A DNA stretch of 64,000 bases. It comes from Streptomyces sp. TLI_053. Lineage in GTDB: Bacteria; Actinomycetota; Actinomycetes; Streptomycetales; Streptomycetaceae. Below, one piece after another: positions 34,439-42,465 of the stretch. Position numbers and translations under genes: made by a program. Under the pieces are notes generated by a model that saw only the letters and a list, made by a program, of their open reading frames with translations, ran no database searches and was not told where the DNA came from. The stretch is from contig NZ_LT629775.1 of NCBI RefSeq assembly GCF_900105395.1, forward strand, positions 5,106,001-5,170,000, given 5' to 3'. Positions within the stretch are counted from its first letter, which is position 1. Each line of letters begins with the position of its first letter.

Positions 34439-34474
34439 GGTGCTGGTGCTGGTGCTGGTGCTGGTGCTGGTGCC
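34439..34474. repeat. Hexanucleotide microsatellite (GGTGCT)6
   Basis: Five perfect GGTGCT units and one GGTGCC unit lie in the short gap between the TetR and GNAT genes. Such arrays are slippage-prone. It is outside any coding region, just upstream of the GNAT start on that gene's strand. Confidence 0.85.
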
Positions 34475-34516
34475 GGTGGCGGGCCGGCGGCGGTCCGGCC
34501 GGACGGCCGGCGCCGA

Positions 34517-35245
34517 TCAGCCCCGGTCCGGTACGCCGTACACCGCGAGGAACGCCGCCACGCCGTGCTCCACGACCTCGGCGATCCGCTCGGCCGGCAT
34601 CGGCAGCGCGCCGTAGAAGGTGGGCTGGGCGACGGCGAGGAAGGTCAGCAGGTTGAGCATCCGAGCGGCCTCGGCCGGGTCGGGCACCACCAGCAGCCCG
34701 CGCTCGGCGAAGTCGGCCATCCAGTGCGTCAGCACCCGGTGGGTCTCCCGGGGGCCGGCGTCCTGCCAGGCCTCCAGCACCGCCGGGCGGATGTGCAGCG
34801 CCTCGGCCTCGATGGTGCGCACCAGCGCCCAGTGCTCGGCGAAGGTGGTGAGCGAGTCGACCCGCTCCAGACCGAAGTCGACCAGGTCGGTGCGCAGGTC
34901 GACGATCTTGCGCAGATGGCGGTCGGCGATCTTCGCCTGGGTGGCGGCCACCGTGCCGGCGCCTTCCAGGATCACCGACCGGAACAGCTGCTCCTTGTCG
35001 GCGAAGTGGTTGTAGATGGTCCGCTTGGAGACGCCGGCCTCGGCGGCGATGGCGTCCACGCTGGTGCGGGTGAAGCCCTCGCGGCCGAACACGGTGCGCG
35101 CCGCGCGGGCGATCGCCACCCGCTTCTCCGGCATGCCGCGGCGCGCGGTGGCCGGAGTGACGTCCGGGTCGGCGTCCGGGACGACGGCGTTCGTGCCGTC
35201 GGCCGGGTCGGCGGGTCTCGCGGCCGGGGCGGTCTGTTCGGTCAC
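34517..35245 (-). CDS. TetR-family transcriptional regulator
   Basis: The 242-residue protein has a disordered 35-residue N-terminal tail. The TetR DNA-binding domain follows (RVAIARAARTVFGREGFTRT, VDAIAAEAGVSKRTIYNHFA, DKEQLFRSVI), then a ligand-binding domain of the TetR_C (AefR-like) type. The GTG at 35245 is fixed by an AGGAGG 8 nt upstream. A 15-bp inverted repeat, ACTACA-TCG-TGTAGT, lies 22 bp before the start and is probably its own operator. It is transcribed divergently from the VOC gene and probably represses both. Confidence 0.9.
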   Translation of the reverse strand: MTEQTAPAARPADPADGTNAVVPDADPDVTPATARRGMPEKRVAIARAARTVFGREGFTRTSVDAIAAEAGVSKRTIYNHFADKEQLFRSVILEGAGTVAATQAKIADRHLRKIVDLRTDLVDFGLERVDSLTTFAEHWALVRTIEAEALHIRPAVLEAWQDAGPRETHRVLTHWMADFAERGLLVVPDPAEAARMLNLLTFLAVAQPTFYGALPMPAERIAEVVEHGVAAFLAVYGVPDRG

Positions 35246-35267
35246 GGGGAAAACCTCCTTGCAGTGC

Positions 35268-35282
35268 ACTACATCGTGTAGT
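35268..35282. promoter_or_regulatory. Probable TetR operator, inverted repeat ACTACA-N3-TGTAGT
   Basis: A perfect 6+3+6 inverted repeat lies in the TetR/VOC divergent promoter region, 22 bp upstream of the TetR start codon. Size and position are typical of TetR-family autoregulatory operators. Confidence 0.65.
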
Positions 35283-35305
35283 TTACGACATGCTTGACGT
35301 GAAGC

Positions 35306-35318
35306 GGACTTCAAGTCC
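35306..35318. promoter_or_regulatory. Second palindrome GGACTT-C-AAGTCC in the VOC promoter
   Basis: A perfect 13-bp palindrome lies 45 bp before the VOC start codon, just downstream of a TTGACG hexamer (about 35294-35299). It differs in sequence from the TetR operator, so it may bind another regulator or form a short hairpin. Confidence 0.45.
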
Positions 35319-35362
35319 TACGCTCGTCGGTACGTCCGGAAGTCCCAGGAGGGAAGCGTTCC

Positions 35363-35746
35363 ATGGCCGTTCAGCTGAACCACACCATCGTTCCGGCACG
35401 GGACGACGAGGAGACCGCGCGCTTCCTGACCGAGATCCTCGGTCTGGCCGCCCCCGTGCGCAGCGAGCCCTTCCTTGTTGTACGGCTGGCCAACGACGTC
35501 GCGATGGACGTGATGCGGATCGACGGGCCGGTCCCCACCGGGCACTACGCCTTCCTGGTCGGCGACGAGGAGTTCGACGAGATCCTCGGCCGGGTCCAGG
35601 ACCGCGGCATCACCTACTGGGCCGACCCGTTCCACCGCCACGCCGGCCGCGTCAACGACTGGTTCGGCGGCCGCGGCGCCTACTTCGAGGACCCGAACGG
35701 CCACAACCTGGAGATCATGACCCGCGCCTCCGGCGACAGCCGGTAG
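35363..35746 (+). CDS. VOC (glyoxalase/bleomycin-resistance) family protein
   Basis: The 127-residue protein has the paired beta-alpha-beta-beta-beta pattern of VOC proteins. It carries possible metal ligands in LNHTIVPARD (His), near the middle, and in FEDPNGHNLEIM (the C-terminal Glu). Members include metal-dependent dioxygenases, lyases and antibiotic-binding resistance proteins. A strong AGGAGGGA site precedes the ATG. Control by the divergent TetR gene suggests an inducible detoxification or resistance role. Confidence 0.88.
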   Translation: MAVQLNHTIVPARDDEETARFLTEILGLAAPVRSEPFLVVRLANDVAMDVMRIDGPVPTGHYAFLVGDEEFDEILGRVQDRGITYWADPFHRHAGRVNDWFGGRGAYFEDPNGHNLEIMTRASGDSR

Positions 35747-35895
35747 CGCCCGCGACCGCCCGGCCGCGGTCCCGGGGGGAGGCCGCGGCCGGGCCGCGCG
35801 CAGGTGACCGTCCGTCAGAACCCGTTCGCCGGAAACCTGACAGAGATCGGATACGGACGGGATTGCTCCGCCCCCGCGCGGGTTAGCCTCCCCGC

Positions 35896-37242
35896 ATGAT
35901 CGAGACCAAGGGGCCGGTGCACCGGCCGGGAGACGACGAGTACGACGCCCGACGGACCGGCTACAACCTCGCGCTGGACCACCGCCCGGCGCTGGTGGTG
36001 TCCGCCGCCGACACCGCCGATGTGGTCGCCGCCGTCCGGTACGCCGCCGAGCACGGACTCGCCGTCGCCGTCCGCGCCACCGGCCACGGCATCTCCGTGC
36101 CCACCGACGGCCAGCTGGTGATCGACACCGCCGCGCTCGACCAGGTCACCGTCGACCCGGCCGCCCGGACCGCCACCGTCGGCGCCGGCGTCCGCTGGCG
36201 CCAGGTGCTCGACGCCGCCGCCCCGCACGGCCTCGCCCCGCTGAGCGGCTCCAACCCCGACGTCGGCGCGGTCGGCTACACCCTCGGCGGCGGCATCGGC
36301 CTGCTCGGCCGCCGGTACGGCTTCGCCGCCGACCACGTCCGCCGGCTGGAGGTCGTCACCGCCGACGGCCGACTGCTCGAGACCGGCCCCGGCACCGAAC
36401 CCGACCTGTTCTGGGCCCTGCGCGGCGGCAAGGACAACTTCGGCATCGTCACCGCGATGGAGATCGACCTCGTCCCCTGCACCGGCCTCTACGGCGGCGG
36501 CCTCTACTACCCCGCCGAATCCGCCGCCGCCGCGCTGCACGGCTGGGCCGAGTGGAGCCGGACCGTCCCCGAGGAGCTCGCCACCTCCGCCCAGCTCATC
36601 CGCTACCCCGACATCGACGCCGTGCCGGAGCCGATCCGCGGCCGCTACGCCGTCGTCCTGCGGGTCGCCTGGAGCGGCCCGGCCGAGCAGGGCGAGGACT
36701 GGGTCCGGCCGCTGCGCGCCTTCGGCACCCCGCTCCTCGACACCGTCCGCGAACTGCCCTTCACCGAGGCCGGCACGATCCACCACGAGCCGCCGTTCGC
36801 GCACCCCGCGTACGACCGCAACACCGCCCTGCGCGAGTTCACCGGCGAGACGGCGGACGCCGTCCTGGACCTCGCCGGACCGGACGCCGACAGCCCGCTG
36901 ATCGTCGAGTTCCGGCTCCAGGGCGGCGCCTACTCGCGCGAGCCCGCCGTCCCGAACGCCGTCGGCGGCCGGGACGCCGGCTACCTGGCCTTCTCCACCA
37001 GCATGATCGGACCGGTCCCGCTGGACGGGCTGCGCACCGCGCACGCCGCGCTGCACGAGCGGCTGCGCCCGTGGTCCACCGGCGGCGCGCTCGCCAACTT
37101 CTTCGGCCTGGACGACGCCGACCCGGCCGTCGTGCGCACCGCCTACCCGGAGCCCGTGCACCGGCGGCTCAGCGAGCTCAAGGCGGTCCACGACCCGGGG
37201 AACCTGTTCCGGCTCAACTTCAACATCCCGCCCGCCGGCTGA
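35896..37242 (+). CDS. FAD-linked oxidase of the BBE-like family
   Basis: The 448-residue protein has the p-cresol-methylhydroxylase-type FAD domain (ALVVSAADTADVVAAVRYAA, RATGHGISVP with the His usually bonded to FAD, GYTLGGGIGLLGRRYG). It ends with the berberine-bridge C-terminal segment YPEPVHRRLSELKAVHDPGN. The Cys used for a second covalent FAD link in bicovalent members is absent (GAVGYTLGGG). Such enzymes oxidise alcohols, amines or ring carbons of natural products. It follows the VOC gene by 149 bp on the same strand and is the last gene that plausibly belongs to the cluster. Confidence 0.88.
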   Translation: MIETKGPVHRPGDDEYDARRTGYNLALDHRPALVVSAADTADVVAAVRYAAEHGLAVAVRATGHGISVPTDGQLVIDTAALDQVTVDPAARTATVGAGVRWRQVLDAAAPHGLAPLSGSNPDVGAVGYTLGGGIGLLGRRYGFAADHVRRLEVVTADGRLLETGPGTEPDLFWALRGGKDNFGIVTAMEIDLVPCTGLYGGGLYYPAESAAAALHGWAEWSRTVPEELATSAQLIRYPDIDAVPEPIRGRYAVVLRVAWSGPAEQGEDWVRPLRAFGTPLLDTVRELPFTEAGTIHHEPPFAHPAYDRNTALREFTGETADAVLDLAGPDADSPLIVEFRLQGGAYSREPAVPNAVGGRDAGYLAFSTSMIGPVPLDGLRTAHAALHERLRPWSTGGALANFFGLDDADPAVVRTAYPEPVHRRLSELKAVHDPGNLFRLNFNIPPAG

Positions 37243-37410
37243 CCCGCCCGCCGGGCCGCCGGCCGACCCGTCGGCCGGCCCGCCCGCTCGGCCCTCTACC
37301 CTGCTGACCTCCTCCCCTGCCCGTTCGGACTGCCCTCGCGGACCACCCCGCGGACCGCCGCGGCAACGGTTCGCGGCCGGAGCGGGCTCTGGGAGGGCGA
37401 GGAGGTACTC

Positions 37411-37932
37411 ATGGGAGCCAAGAAGGCCGAGCGGGACGCCGATTTCAACGCGTTCGTGACCGGTGCCTGGCCACGTCTGATGCGGACGGCGTTCCTGCTG
37501 ACCGGGGACCGCTACCTGGCGGAGGACGTGGTGCAGACCGCGCTGGAGCGGACCTACGCCGCCTGGGGGAGGGTCACCAAGGCCGACGAGCCGTACGCCT
37601 ACGTGCGCCGGATCGTCGTCAACGAGCACGCCCGCCGCTTCCGGCGCCGGGTCCCGGAGCAGCTGGTCAACGCCGTGCCGGAACGGACCGGTCCGGACGG
37701 CTTCGCCCGCCTGGACGAGCGGGCCGCCCTGCTGGAGGCGCTCGGCACCCTGCCGCCGGGCCAGCGGCAGGCGGTGGTGCTGCGGTACTGGGAGGACCTG
37801 AGCGAGACCCAGGCCGCCGCCGCCATGGGCTGTTCGGTGGGCACGGTCAAGAGCCAGGCGTCGAAGGGCATCGCCAAGCTGCGGGAGCTCTCCTCACTCA
37901 TCACCATGACGAGCATCGGAGGTGCGGCATGA
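37411..37932 (+). CDS. SigE-family ECF RNA polymerase sigma factor
   Basis: The 173-residue protein has sigma region 2 (FVTGAWPRLMRTAFLLTGDR, YLAEDVVQTALERTYAAWGR) and region 4 (LPPGQRQAVVLRYWEDLSET, QAAAAMGCSVGTVKSQASKG), with nothing extra. It matches the SigE family common in actinomycetes, not the housekeeping sigma. GGAGGT precedes the ATG. The next gene overlaps by 4 bp (ATGA) and encodes a one-span membrane protein, the usual position for a cognate regulator. Confidence 0.92.
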   Translation: MGAKKAERDADFNAFVTGAWPRLMRTAFLLTGDRYLAEDVVQTALERTYAAWGRVTKADEPYAYVRRIVVNEHARRFRRRVPEQLVNAVPERTGPDGFARLDERAALLEALGTLPPGQRQAVVLRYWEDLSETQAAAAMGCSVGTVKSQASKGIAKLRELSSLITMTSIGGAA

Positions 37933-38864
37933 ACCGCGACGAGGCGCAGGAGAGCGGGGCGGCGGGCGGCGAGCAGGTGGCCCGGGCCCTGGCCGGGCTG
38001 GCGGAGACGTTCGAGACCGGTCCGGCGCCGTACGGGGCGGTGCTGGCCGGCGGCCGGCGGCGGCTGGTCCGGCGGCGCACGTCCCTGGGCGGGGCGCTGG
38101 CCCTGACCCTGGTGGCCGCCCTCGGCGGCGTGGCGGCGGTGAACGGCGGGATCGGCGGACCGTCCGGCGGGACGGCGGTGGTGGCGTCGAGCGTGGACGT
38201 GTCCACCGTGCTGACCCCGGCCGCCGGCGGGCCCGCCGCAACCCCGGGCGCACCCCGCGACCCGCTCTCCCCGACCCGGATCCAGGTGCTCGCCGGTACC
38301 AAGGACGGCAAGCCCTGGAGCGTCTGGGCGGCCCTGTGGCCGGCCCCCGGCAAGGAGCGGATCCGCGAGCAGGCCCGGCTGATCTGGCAGGAGGACGCCG
38401 ACGCCGGCTACCTCTGGCCCGCGCCCACCGACGACTACCTGAACCAGTACGGGACGCCGGACGCCGACCACGTGGTCTTCTACTACGTCCAGGACGGCAA
38501 GCGGCTCGCGCGCTCCGACGAGACCTTCGTCGCGCCGCCCGGGACCCCGGTGGGCTTCTTCCACACGGACCCGTCGCTGCGGGACGACTTCGCCCACTTC
38601 TGGTTCGGCGCCCAGGCCAAGAACGGCACCGAGGACCCGCTGTACACCGTCCCCAAGGTGGACATCGGCCTGGTGCGGCCGGGCGTCGCCCGGGCCGTGA
38701 TCGAGTGGGCCGACGGCGTCACCGCGGAGCCCGCGATCCTCTCCCTCGGCGACTCCGAGGCCCGCTGGATCGGCGCCGCCAAGCGCGGCATCGCCGCCGA
38801 GCTCCGCCTCTACGCGGCGGACGGTTCCCTGATCGGCACCAAGAAGGGCTGGGCGGAGAACTGA
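37929..38864 (+). CDS. Single-span membrane protein coupled to the sigma factor (possible anti-sigma partner)
   Basis: The 311-residue protein has a cytoplasmic N-terminus of about 55 residues, one membrane span (TSLGGALALTLVAALGGVAA) and a long extracytoplasmic domain with repeated Trp and aromatic motifs. It shows no zinc-binding HxxxCxxC anti-sigma motif. The ATGA overlap with the sigma gene argues that the two work together. The topology fits a membrane-anchored sensor or anti-sigma factor; sequence evidence for sigma binding is lacking. Confidence 0.75.
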   Translation: MNRDEAQESGAAGGEQVARALAGLAETFETGPAPYGAVLAGGRRRLVRRRTSLGGALALTLVAALGGVAAVNGGIGGPSGGTAVVASSVDVSTVLTPAAGGPAATPGAPRDPLSPTRIQVLAGTKDGKPWSVWAALWPAPGKERIREQARLIWQEDADAGYLWPAPTDDYLNQYGTPDADHVVFYYVQDGKRLARSDETFVAPPGTPVGFFHTDPSLRDDFAHFWFGAQAKNGTEDPLYTVPKVDIGLVRPGVARAVIEWADGVTAEPAILSLGDSEARWIGAAKRGIAAELRLYAADGSLIGTKKGWAEN

Positions 38865-38887
38865 CCGCCCGCTGAGCCCGGTACGAC

Positions 38888-38928
38888 CCGGCGGGCCCCG
38901 GGGGAGTCCGCTCCCCGGGGCCCGCCGG
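38888..38928. terminator. Bidirectional hairpin terminator
   Basis: A 16-bp perfect GC inverted repeat (38888-38903 with 38913-38928) lies between the convergent membrane-protein and ComB-like genes. Confidence 0.8.
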
Positions 38929-38936
38929 TGCGCCGG

Positions 38937-39644
38937 TCAGAGCCCGGCGGGAACGGCGGGCACGGCGACCGGCCGCAGCACCGTCAGCGAGTCCTCCTGG
39001 GACGCCACCATGGCGAAGGAGAACCGGTCGAGTTCGAGGCAGAGCGCGACGTCGTCGGGATGGGCCCCCTCGCGCACCCCCTGCGCCAACTCGGCGGCGG
39101 CCCGCGACCCGGCGGCCCGGCGGAGGTACGCCCCGGCCCCCGCAGCCGCGCCCGTCCCGTCCCCGGCGGCCCGCGCGGCGATGTACTCGGCGCACGCCCG
39201 GTCCTCCTCGGCCCGCCCGTCCTCGCCGGTGACCACGTAGGTGACGCTCCCGCACCCCCGGTCCCGGAGCAGCCGCGCCGTCGCCCCCGCCACCACGAAG
39301 GCGGCGCACAGCACCAGCGGGGAGTCCTTCACCGCGAGCGCGCCGACCGTCCCGGCCGTGGTCTTCTGCACCACCGTCCGTCCGCCGAGGTCCACGTCCC
39401 GCAGCAGCCCCGGCGAGTTGACGGCGTCGAACCCGGGCGCCGCCGCCCCGTCCTTGAGCGCCACCCACCCCGACTGCCGGGCCTTGAGCGCCAGCGCCTC
39501 GTCGAGCGACCCGGCGAGCACGATCCTCTCGGCCCCCCGCTCGAACGCCCAGGCGGCCACGGTGAACGCACGCATGACATCGACCACGACCGCGACCGCC
39601 GGAACCCCGGCCACCTCGTCGATCCCGAGAAAACTGGACTCCAT
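38937..39644 (-). CDS. comB: 2-phosphosulfolactate phosphatase family (ComB-like) protein
   Basis: The product of about 235 residues matches the ComB family: VAVVVDVMRAFTVAAWAFERGA near the N-terminus with the Asp-rich start of the active site, NSPGLL, and VVQKTTAGTVGAL. ComB hydrolyses phosphosulfolactate in coenzyme M synthesis in archaea. Actinobacteria do not make coenzyme M, so their homologues probably act on another phosphate ester. ATG 39644 is chosen; ATG 39653 is three codons earlier. Confidence 0.82.
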   Translation of the reverse strand: MESSFLGIDEVAGVPAVAVVVDVMRAFTVAAWAFERGAERIVLAGSLDEALALKARQSGWVALKDGAAAPGFDAVNSPGLLRDVDLGGRTVVQKTTAGTVGALAVKDSPLVLCAAFVVAGATARLLRDRGCGSVTYVVTGEDGRAEEDRACAEYIAARAAGDGTGAAAGAGAYLRRAAGSRAAAELAQGVREGAHPDDVALCLELDRFSFAMVASQEDSLTVLRPVAVPAVPAGL

Positions 39645-39729
39645 GCCCGCCATGATCGCGGGCCCCGCCTTCCTCCGCCCACCCGTTACCGTTTTCGTGG
39701 CCCCGCAACGGGGTTCCCGGCCTCCCGGC

Positions 39730-41147
39730 CCGGCATGACTTCCGCCCCCTGTCGAGGATGATCGAAAAGGTGGTGTCACCGGGCTCGGAGGCGTTGGCAG
39801 ACCGCTGATGAGGGGCTTGAGCGCCGATCCCACACCGGGCGAGGCAGGCTCTCCGTAACGTGGATGCCGGCACGCCGATGCCACAGGGCCGGGAGAGCGA
39901 GACCTGGGGAGGGGCAGTTGACCAGCACCGACAGCATTGACGTCTATCTCGGCCTGGACGTCGGCAAGGGCGAGCACCACGCGACCGCGCTCACCCCGGC
40001 CGGCAAGAAGGTCTTCGACAAGGCACTGCCCAACAACGAGCCCAGGCTCCGCGAGCTGTTCACGAAACTCCAGGCCAAGCACGGGACCGTGCTCGTGGTG
40101 GTCGACCAGCCGGCCACCATCGGCGCCCTGCCGCTGGCCGTCGCCCGCGACACCGGCTGCCGCACCGCCTACCTGCCCGGCCTGACCATGCGCCGGATCG
40201 CGGACCTCTATCCGGGCGAGGCGAAGACCGACGCCCGCGACGCGCACGTCATCGCGGACGCCGCCCGCGCCATGCCGCACACCCTGCGCGACCTGGTGCC
40301 AGCCGACGAGACCGTCGCCGAGCTGGAGATGATCGCCGGATTCGACGACGACCTCGCCGGCGAGTCGACGAGGATCAAGAACCGCCTGCGCGGCCTGCTC
40401 ACCCAGATCCACCCCTCCTTGGAGCGGGTCCTGGGGCCTCGGCTCGACCACCCGGCCGTCCTGTCATTGCTCGAACGGCACGGTTCCCCGGCCCAGTTGA
40501 GGAAGGCAGGCCGACGGCGACTGACCGCACTGCTACGGTCCAAGGCCCCGCGGATGGCCGAGCGCCTGGTCGAGGACATATTCGCAGCCCTCGACGAGCA
40601 GACCGTCGTCGTGCCCGGCACCGAGGCCGCCGCGCTGATCGTCCCCAGCCTCGCCACCTCGCTGACCGCGGTCCTCGACCAGCGCAGACTCCTCGCCGCG
40701 AGGATCGAGGAACTCCTGGAGGCCCACCCTCTTTCCCCGGTCCTGACCTCGATGCCCGGCATCGGGGTCAGGACCGCCGCCCGGATCCTCGTCGACGTCG
40801 GTGACGCCCGCGCCTTCCCGAGCGCCGCCCACCTCGCCGCCTACGCCGGCCTGGCGCCCGTCACCCGCGCCTCCGGGTCGTCCGTCCGGGGCGAGCACCC
40901 GTCCCGGCGCGGCAACAAACAGCTCAAACGGGCCTTCTACCTCGCCGCGTTCGCCTCGCTGTCCCAGCCGGAGTCACGCGCCTACTACGACCGGAAACGA
41001 CGCGAGGGCAAGCACCACGTCGCGGCCCTCGTCGCACTTGCCCGCCGCCGCATCGACGTCCTCTTCGCCATGCTCCGCGACGGCACCCTCTACCAGCCGC
41101 CGGCCACGGCCACTGCTTGACGAAAGCTATAGGGGCACCTTTTCGGG
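39730..41147 (+). mobile_element. IS110-family insertion sequence
   Basis: An intact IS110-type transposase is flanked by a non-coding left part of about 190 bp with a recognisable leader-like segment (about 39806-39900) and a short right end ending near GCTATAGGGGCACC (about 41126-41139). IS110 elements lack terminal inverted repeats, so the exact borders are approximate. In related elements the non-coding end encodes the bridge RNA that pairs with target and donor DNA. The right end abuts a deleted Uma2 gene. Confidence 0.75.
39918..41120 (+). CDS. IS110-family transposase (DEDD/RuvC-like with serine domain)
   Basis: The 400-residue protein has the N-terminal RuvC-like DEDD domain (VYLGLDVGKGEHHATAL, with KTDARDAHVIADAARAMP). 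A helical middle and the C-terminal Transposase_20 domain follow (LTSMPGIGVRTAARILVDVG, then FPSAAHLAAYAGLAPVTRAS and RRGNKQLKRAFYLAAFAS with the conserved Ser). All key motifs are intact, so it may be active. The start appears to be TTG at 39918, preceded by GGGGAGGGG. The upstream frame is open but looks like non-coding leader. Confidence 0.92.
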   Translation: MTSTDSIDVYLGLDVGKGEHHATALTPAGKKVFDKALPNNEPRLRELFTKLQAKHGTVLVVVDQPATIGALPLAVARDTGCRTAYLPGLTMRRIADLYPGEAKTDARDAHVIADAARAMPHTLRDLVPADETVAELEMIAGFDDDLAGESTRIKNRLRGLLTQIHPSLERVLGPRLDHPAVLSLLERHGSPAQLRKAGRRRLTALLRSKAPRMAERLVEDIFAALDEQTVVVPGTEAAALIVPSLATSLTAVLDQRRLLAARIEELLEAHPLSPVLTSMPGIGVRTAARILVDVGDARAFPSAAHLAAYAGLAPVTRASGSSVRGEHPSRRGNKQLKRAFYLAAFASLSQPESRAYYDRKRREGKHHVAALVALARRRIDVLFAMLRDGTLYQPPATATA

Positions 41148-41419
41148 TCAGTACGGCAGCAGGTCGCCCGTGACCAGGTCGAAGCCGAACGGCTCGGGGA
41201 TGTGCAGGGTCTCGCCGAACTCGACGTCCTCGCGGCGGTGGTACCTCGCCCCGTCGGGCCGGCTGAACAGGGTGACGGTCTTCTGCCGGGCGTCGACCAA
41301 CAGGTAGAGCGGGATGCCCATCAGCGGGTAGTCGCGGGTGTCGCCCGAGATCCCACCTCGAAGCCGTCGGGCAGGCTCCGGCAGGCTTCGTCGAGAAGGG
41401 CGGAGTGCTCCGGGTTCAT
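41148..41419 (-). pseudogene. Uma2-family (DUF820) protein gene with an internal deletion
   Basis: The minus strand from 41419 begins MNPEHSALLDEACRSLPDGF, a typical Uma2 N-terminus. About 22 codons later it runs out of frame into sequence that, in another frame, encodes the Uma2 C-terminus (MGIPLYLLVDARQKTVTLFS, then GETLHIPEPFGFDL). The central catalytic PD-(D/E)xK-like region, about 100 residues, is missing. The 3' end is the first sequence beyond the IS110 right end, so the gene probably decayed in connection with element activity. Not expected to be functional. Confidence 0.75.
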
Positions 41420-41625
41420 GCGCGCGGTCTGCTGAGTCGCCGGGCGACCCCAAAGTGTTCCGCCACCGCGCCCGCGCACGCGGACGTCCCGAAGAGCGGG
41501 CTCTCCGGGCAGCGCGGCGTCGGCACCGGCGTCGACCGGCGCCGCACGCGACGGCCTTCCGACGGGCGGAGCCGAGGCGGTGCCCCTCGCGCCGGTCGGC
41601 GACCGCGTCGACCGGGCGCCGGGGG

Positions 41626-41850
41626 TCAGAGCAGGAAGAGCTTGGCGAAGGGTGCGGTGATCCGCTCGGTCCGTGAGCCGAAGTCGACCAGTACGGCGAG
41701 TTCGCCCTCGACGCCGATGGCGCGGCCGAGACCGTACTCGTCGTGCGTCACCCGGTCTCCGACGGCGAATTGCTTGGGCGGCGGCGGGGCAGCCGCCTGA
41801 CGGAAGGGGCTGGTGGGGAGGTGGCGCCGGGGCGCGGCTGAATTCGTCAT
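41626..41850 (-). CDS. Small Tudor/KOW-like protein similar to the UvrD/PcrA C-terminal domain
   Basis: The 74-residue protein has a disordered Pro/Ala-rich N-terminal half and one small beta-barrel module, QFAVGDRVTHDEYGLGRAIG, followed by VLVDFGSRTERI. This pattern is found at the end of PcrA/UvrD helicases, where it contacts RNA polymerase, and in stand-alone actinobacterial proteins. It may therefore be a polymerase- or nucleic-acid-associated factor; the role is not known. The single ATG with no good upstream alternative supports the start. Confidence 0.7.
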   Translation of the reverse strand: MTNSAAPRRHLPTSPFRQAAAPPPPKQFAVGDRVTHDEYGLGRAIGVEGELAVLVDFGSRTERITAPFAKLFLL

Positions 41851-42039
41851 CCCGGCCAGTATGCGCTTGATTTCGGCATCGTGGGTGGCTTGATCCGCCG
41901 GATATTTTGGATCTTGGACGCCGGGGGGCGGACGGCGGTGCGCGGCCGGGGGCACCGGCACCGCCGGCCCGGGCGAGCGCCGAGCGCCCCCGCGGGTCCG
42001 AGCCGCACCCCAGAACTGGCCGCGGAGAGCTCCCCCGTT

Positions 42040-42226
42040 GAGGTACGGACCCTGCTACAGTCGTGGTAGTTGCAGTTGTGGTTCCCATGAACTTTGTGTG
42101 CGCCTGCTGATTCTGATCGCAGGCGTATTTTGTTACCCGGCCATTTCTCCGGGTGGGTCATCATCACGGCGACGCGGAACTCGCGACCTGTGAGTTCCGG
42201 ACGTCCCATTCGAAGGATATTTTTTC
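42040..42226 (+). promoter_or_regulatory. Long leader of the cold-shock gene with an internal terminator-like hairpin
   Basis: About 180 bp of AT-rich sequence precedes the cold-shock gene. A 7-bp hairpin (42101-42107 with 42119-42125) is followed by TATTTTGTT, resembling an attenuator. A segment with T6 lies just before the ATG and a GAAGGA ribosome site at about 42213-42218. Long structured leaders commonly give temperature or translation control of csp mRNAs. Confidence 0.6.
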
Positions 42227-42430
42227 ATGGCTAACGGCACCGTGAAGTGGTTCAACGCGGAAAAGGGCTTCGGCTTCATCGAGCAGGACGGTGGCGGCCC
42301 CGACGTGTTCGCCCACTACTCGAACATCAACGCCAGCGGCTTCCGCGAGCTGCTCGAGGGCCAGAAGGTCGAGTTCGACGTCACGCAGGGCCAGAAGGGC
42401 CCGCAGGCGGAGAACATTCGCCCGCTGTAG
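42227..42430 (+). CDS. Cold-shock protein (CspA family)
   Basis: The 67-residue protein is a complete cold-shock domain with both RNA-binding motifs, KGFGFIEQ (RNP1) and VFAHYSNI (RNP2), and the usual start MANGTVKWFNAEKG. It binds single-stranded RNA and DNA and acts as an RNA chaperone in the cytoplasm. Streptomyces carry several such genes (scoF/csp), so the exact paralogue cannot be named. It is preceded by a long leader and followed by a strong terminator. Confidence 0.95.
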   Translation: MANGTVKWFNAEKGFGFIEQDGGGPDVFAHYSNINASGFRELLEGQKVEFDVTQGQKGPQAENIRPL

Positions 42431-42465
42431 TACTTCCGGCCGTCCGGCTCCGCCGCCCGGCCCGG

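Noticed and set aside
41420..41625. Further gene remnant between the Uma2 pseudogene and the Tudor-like gene
   Set aside because: No recognisable protein segment in any frame; treated as non-coding.
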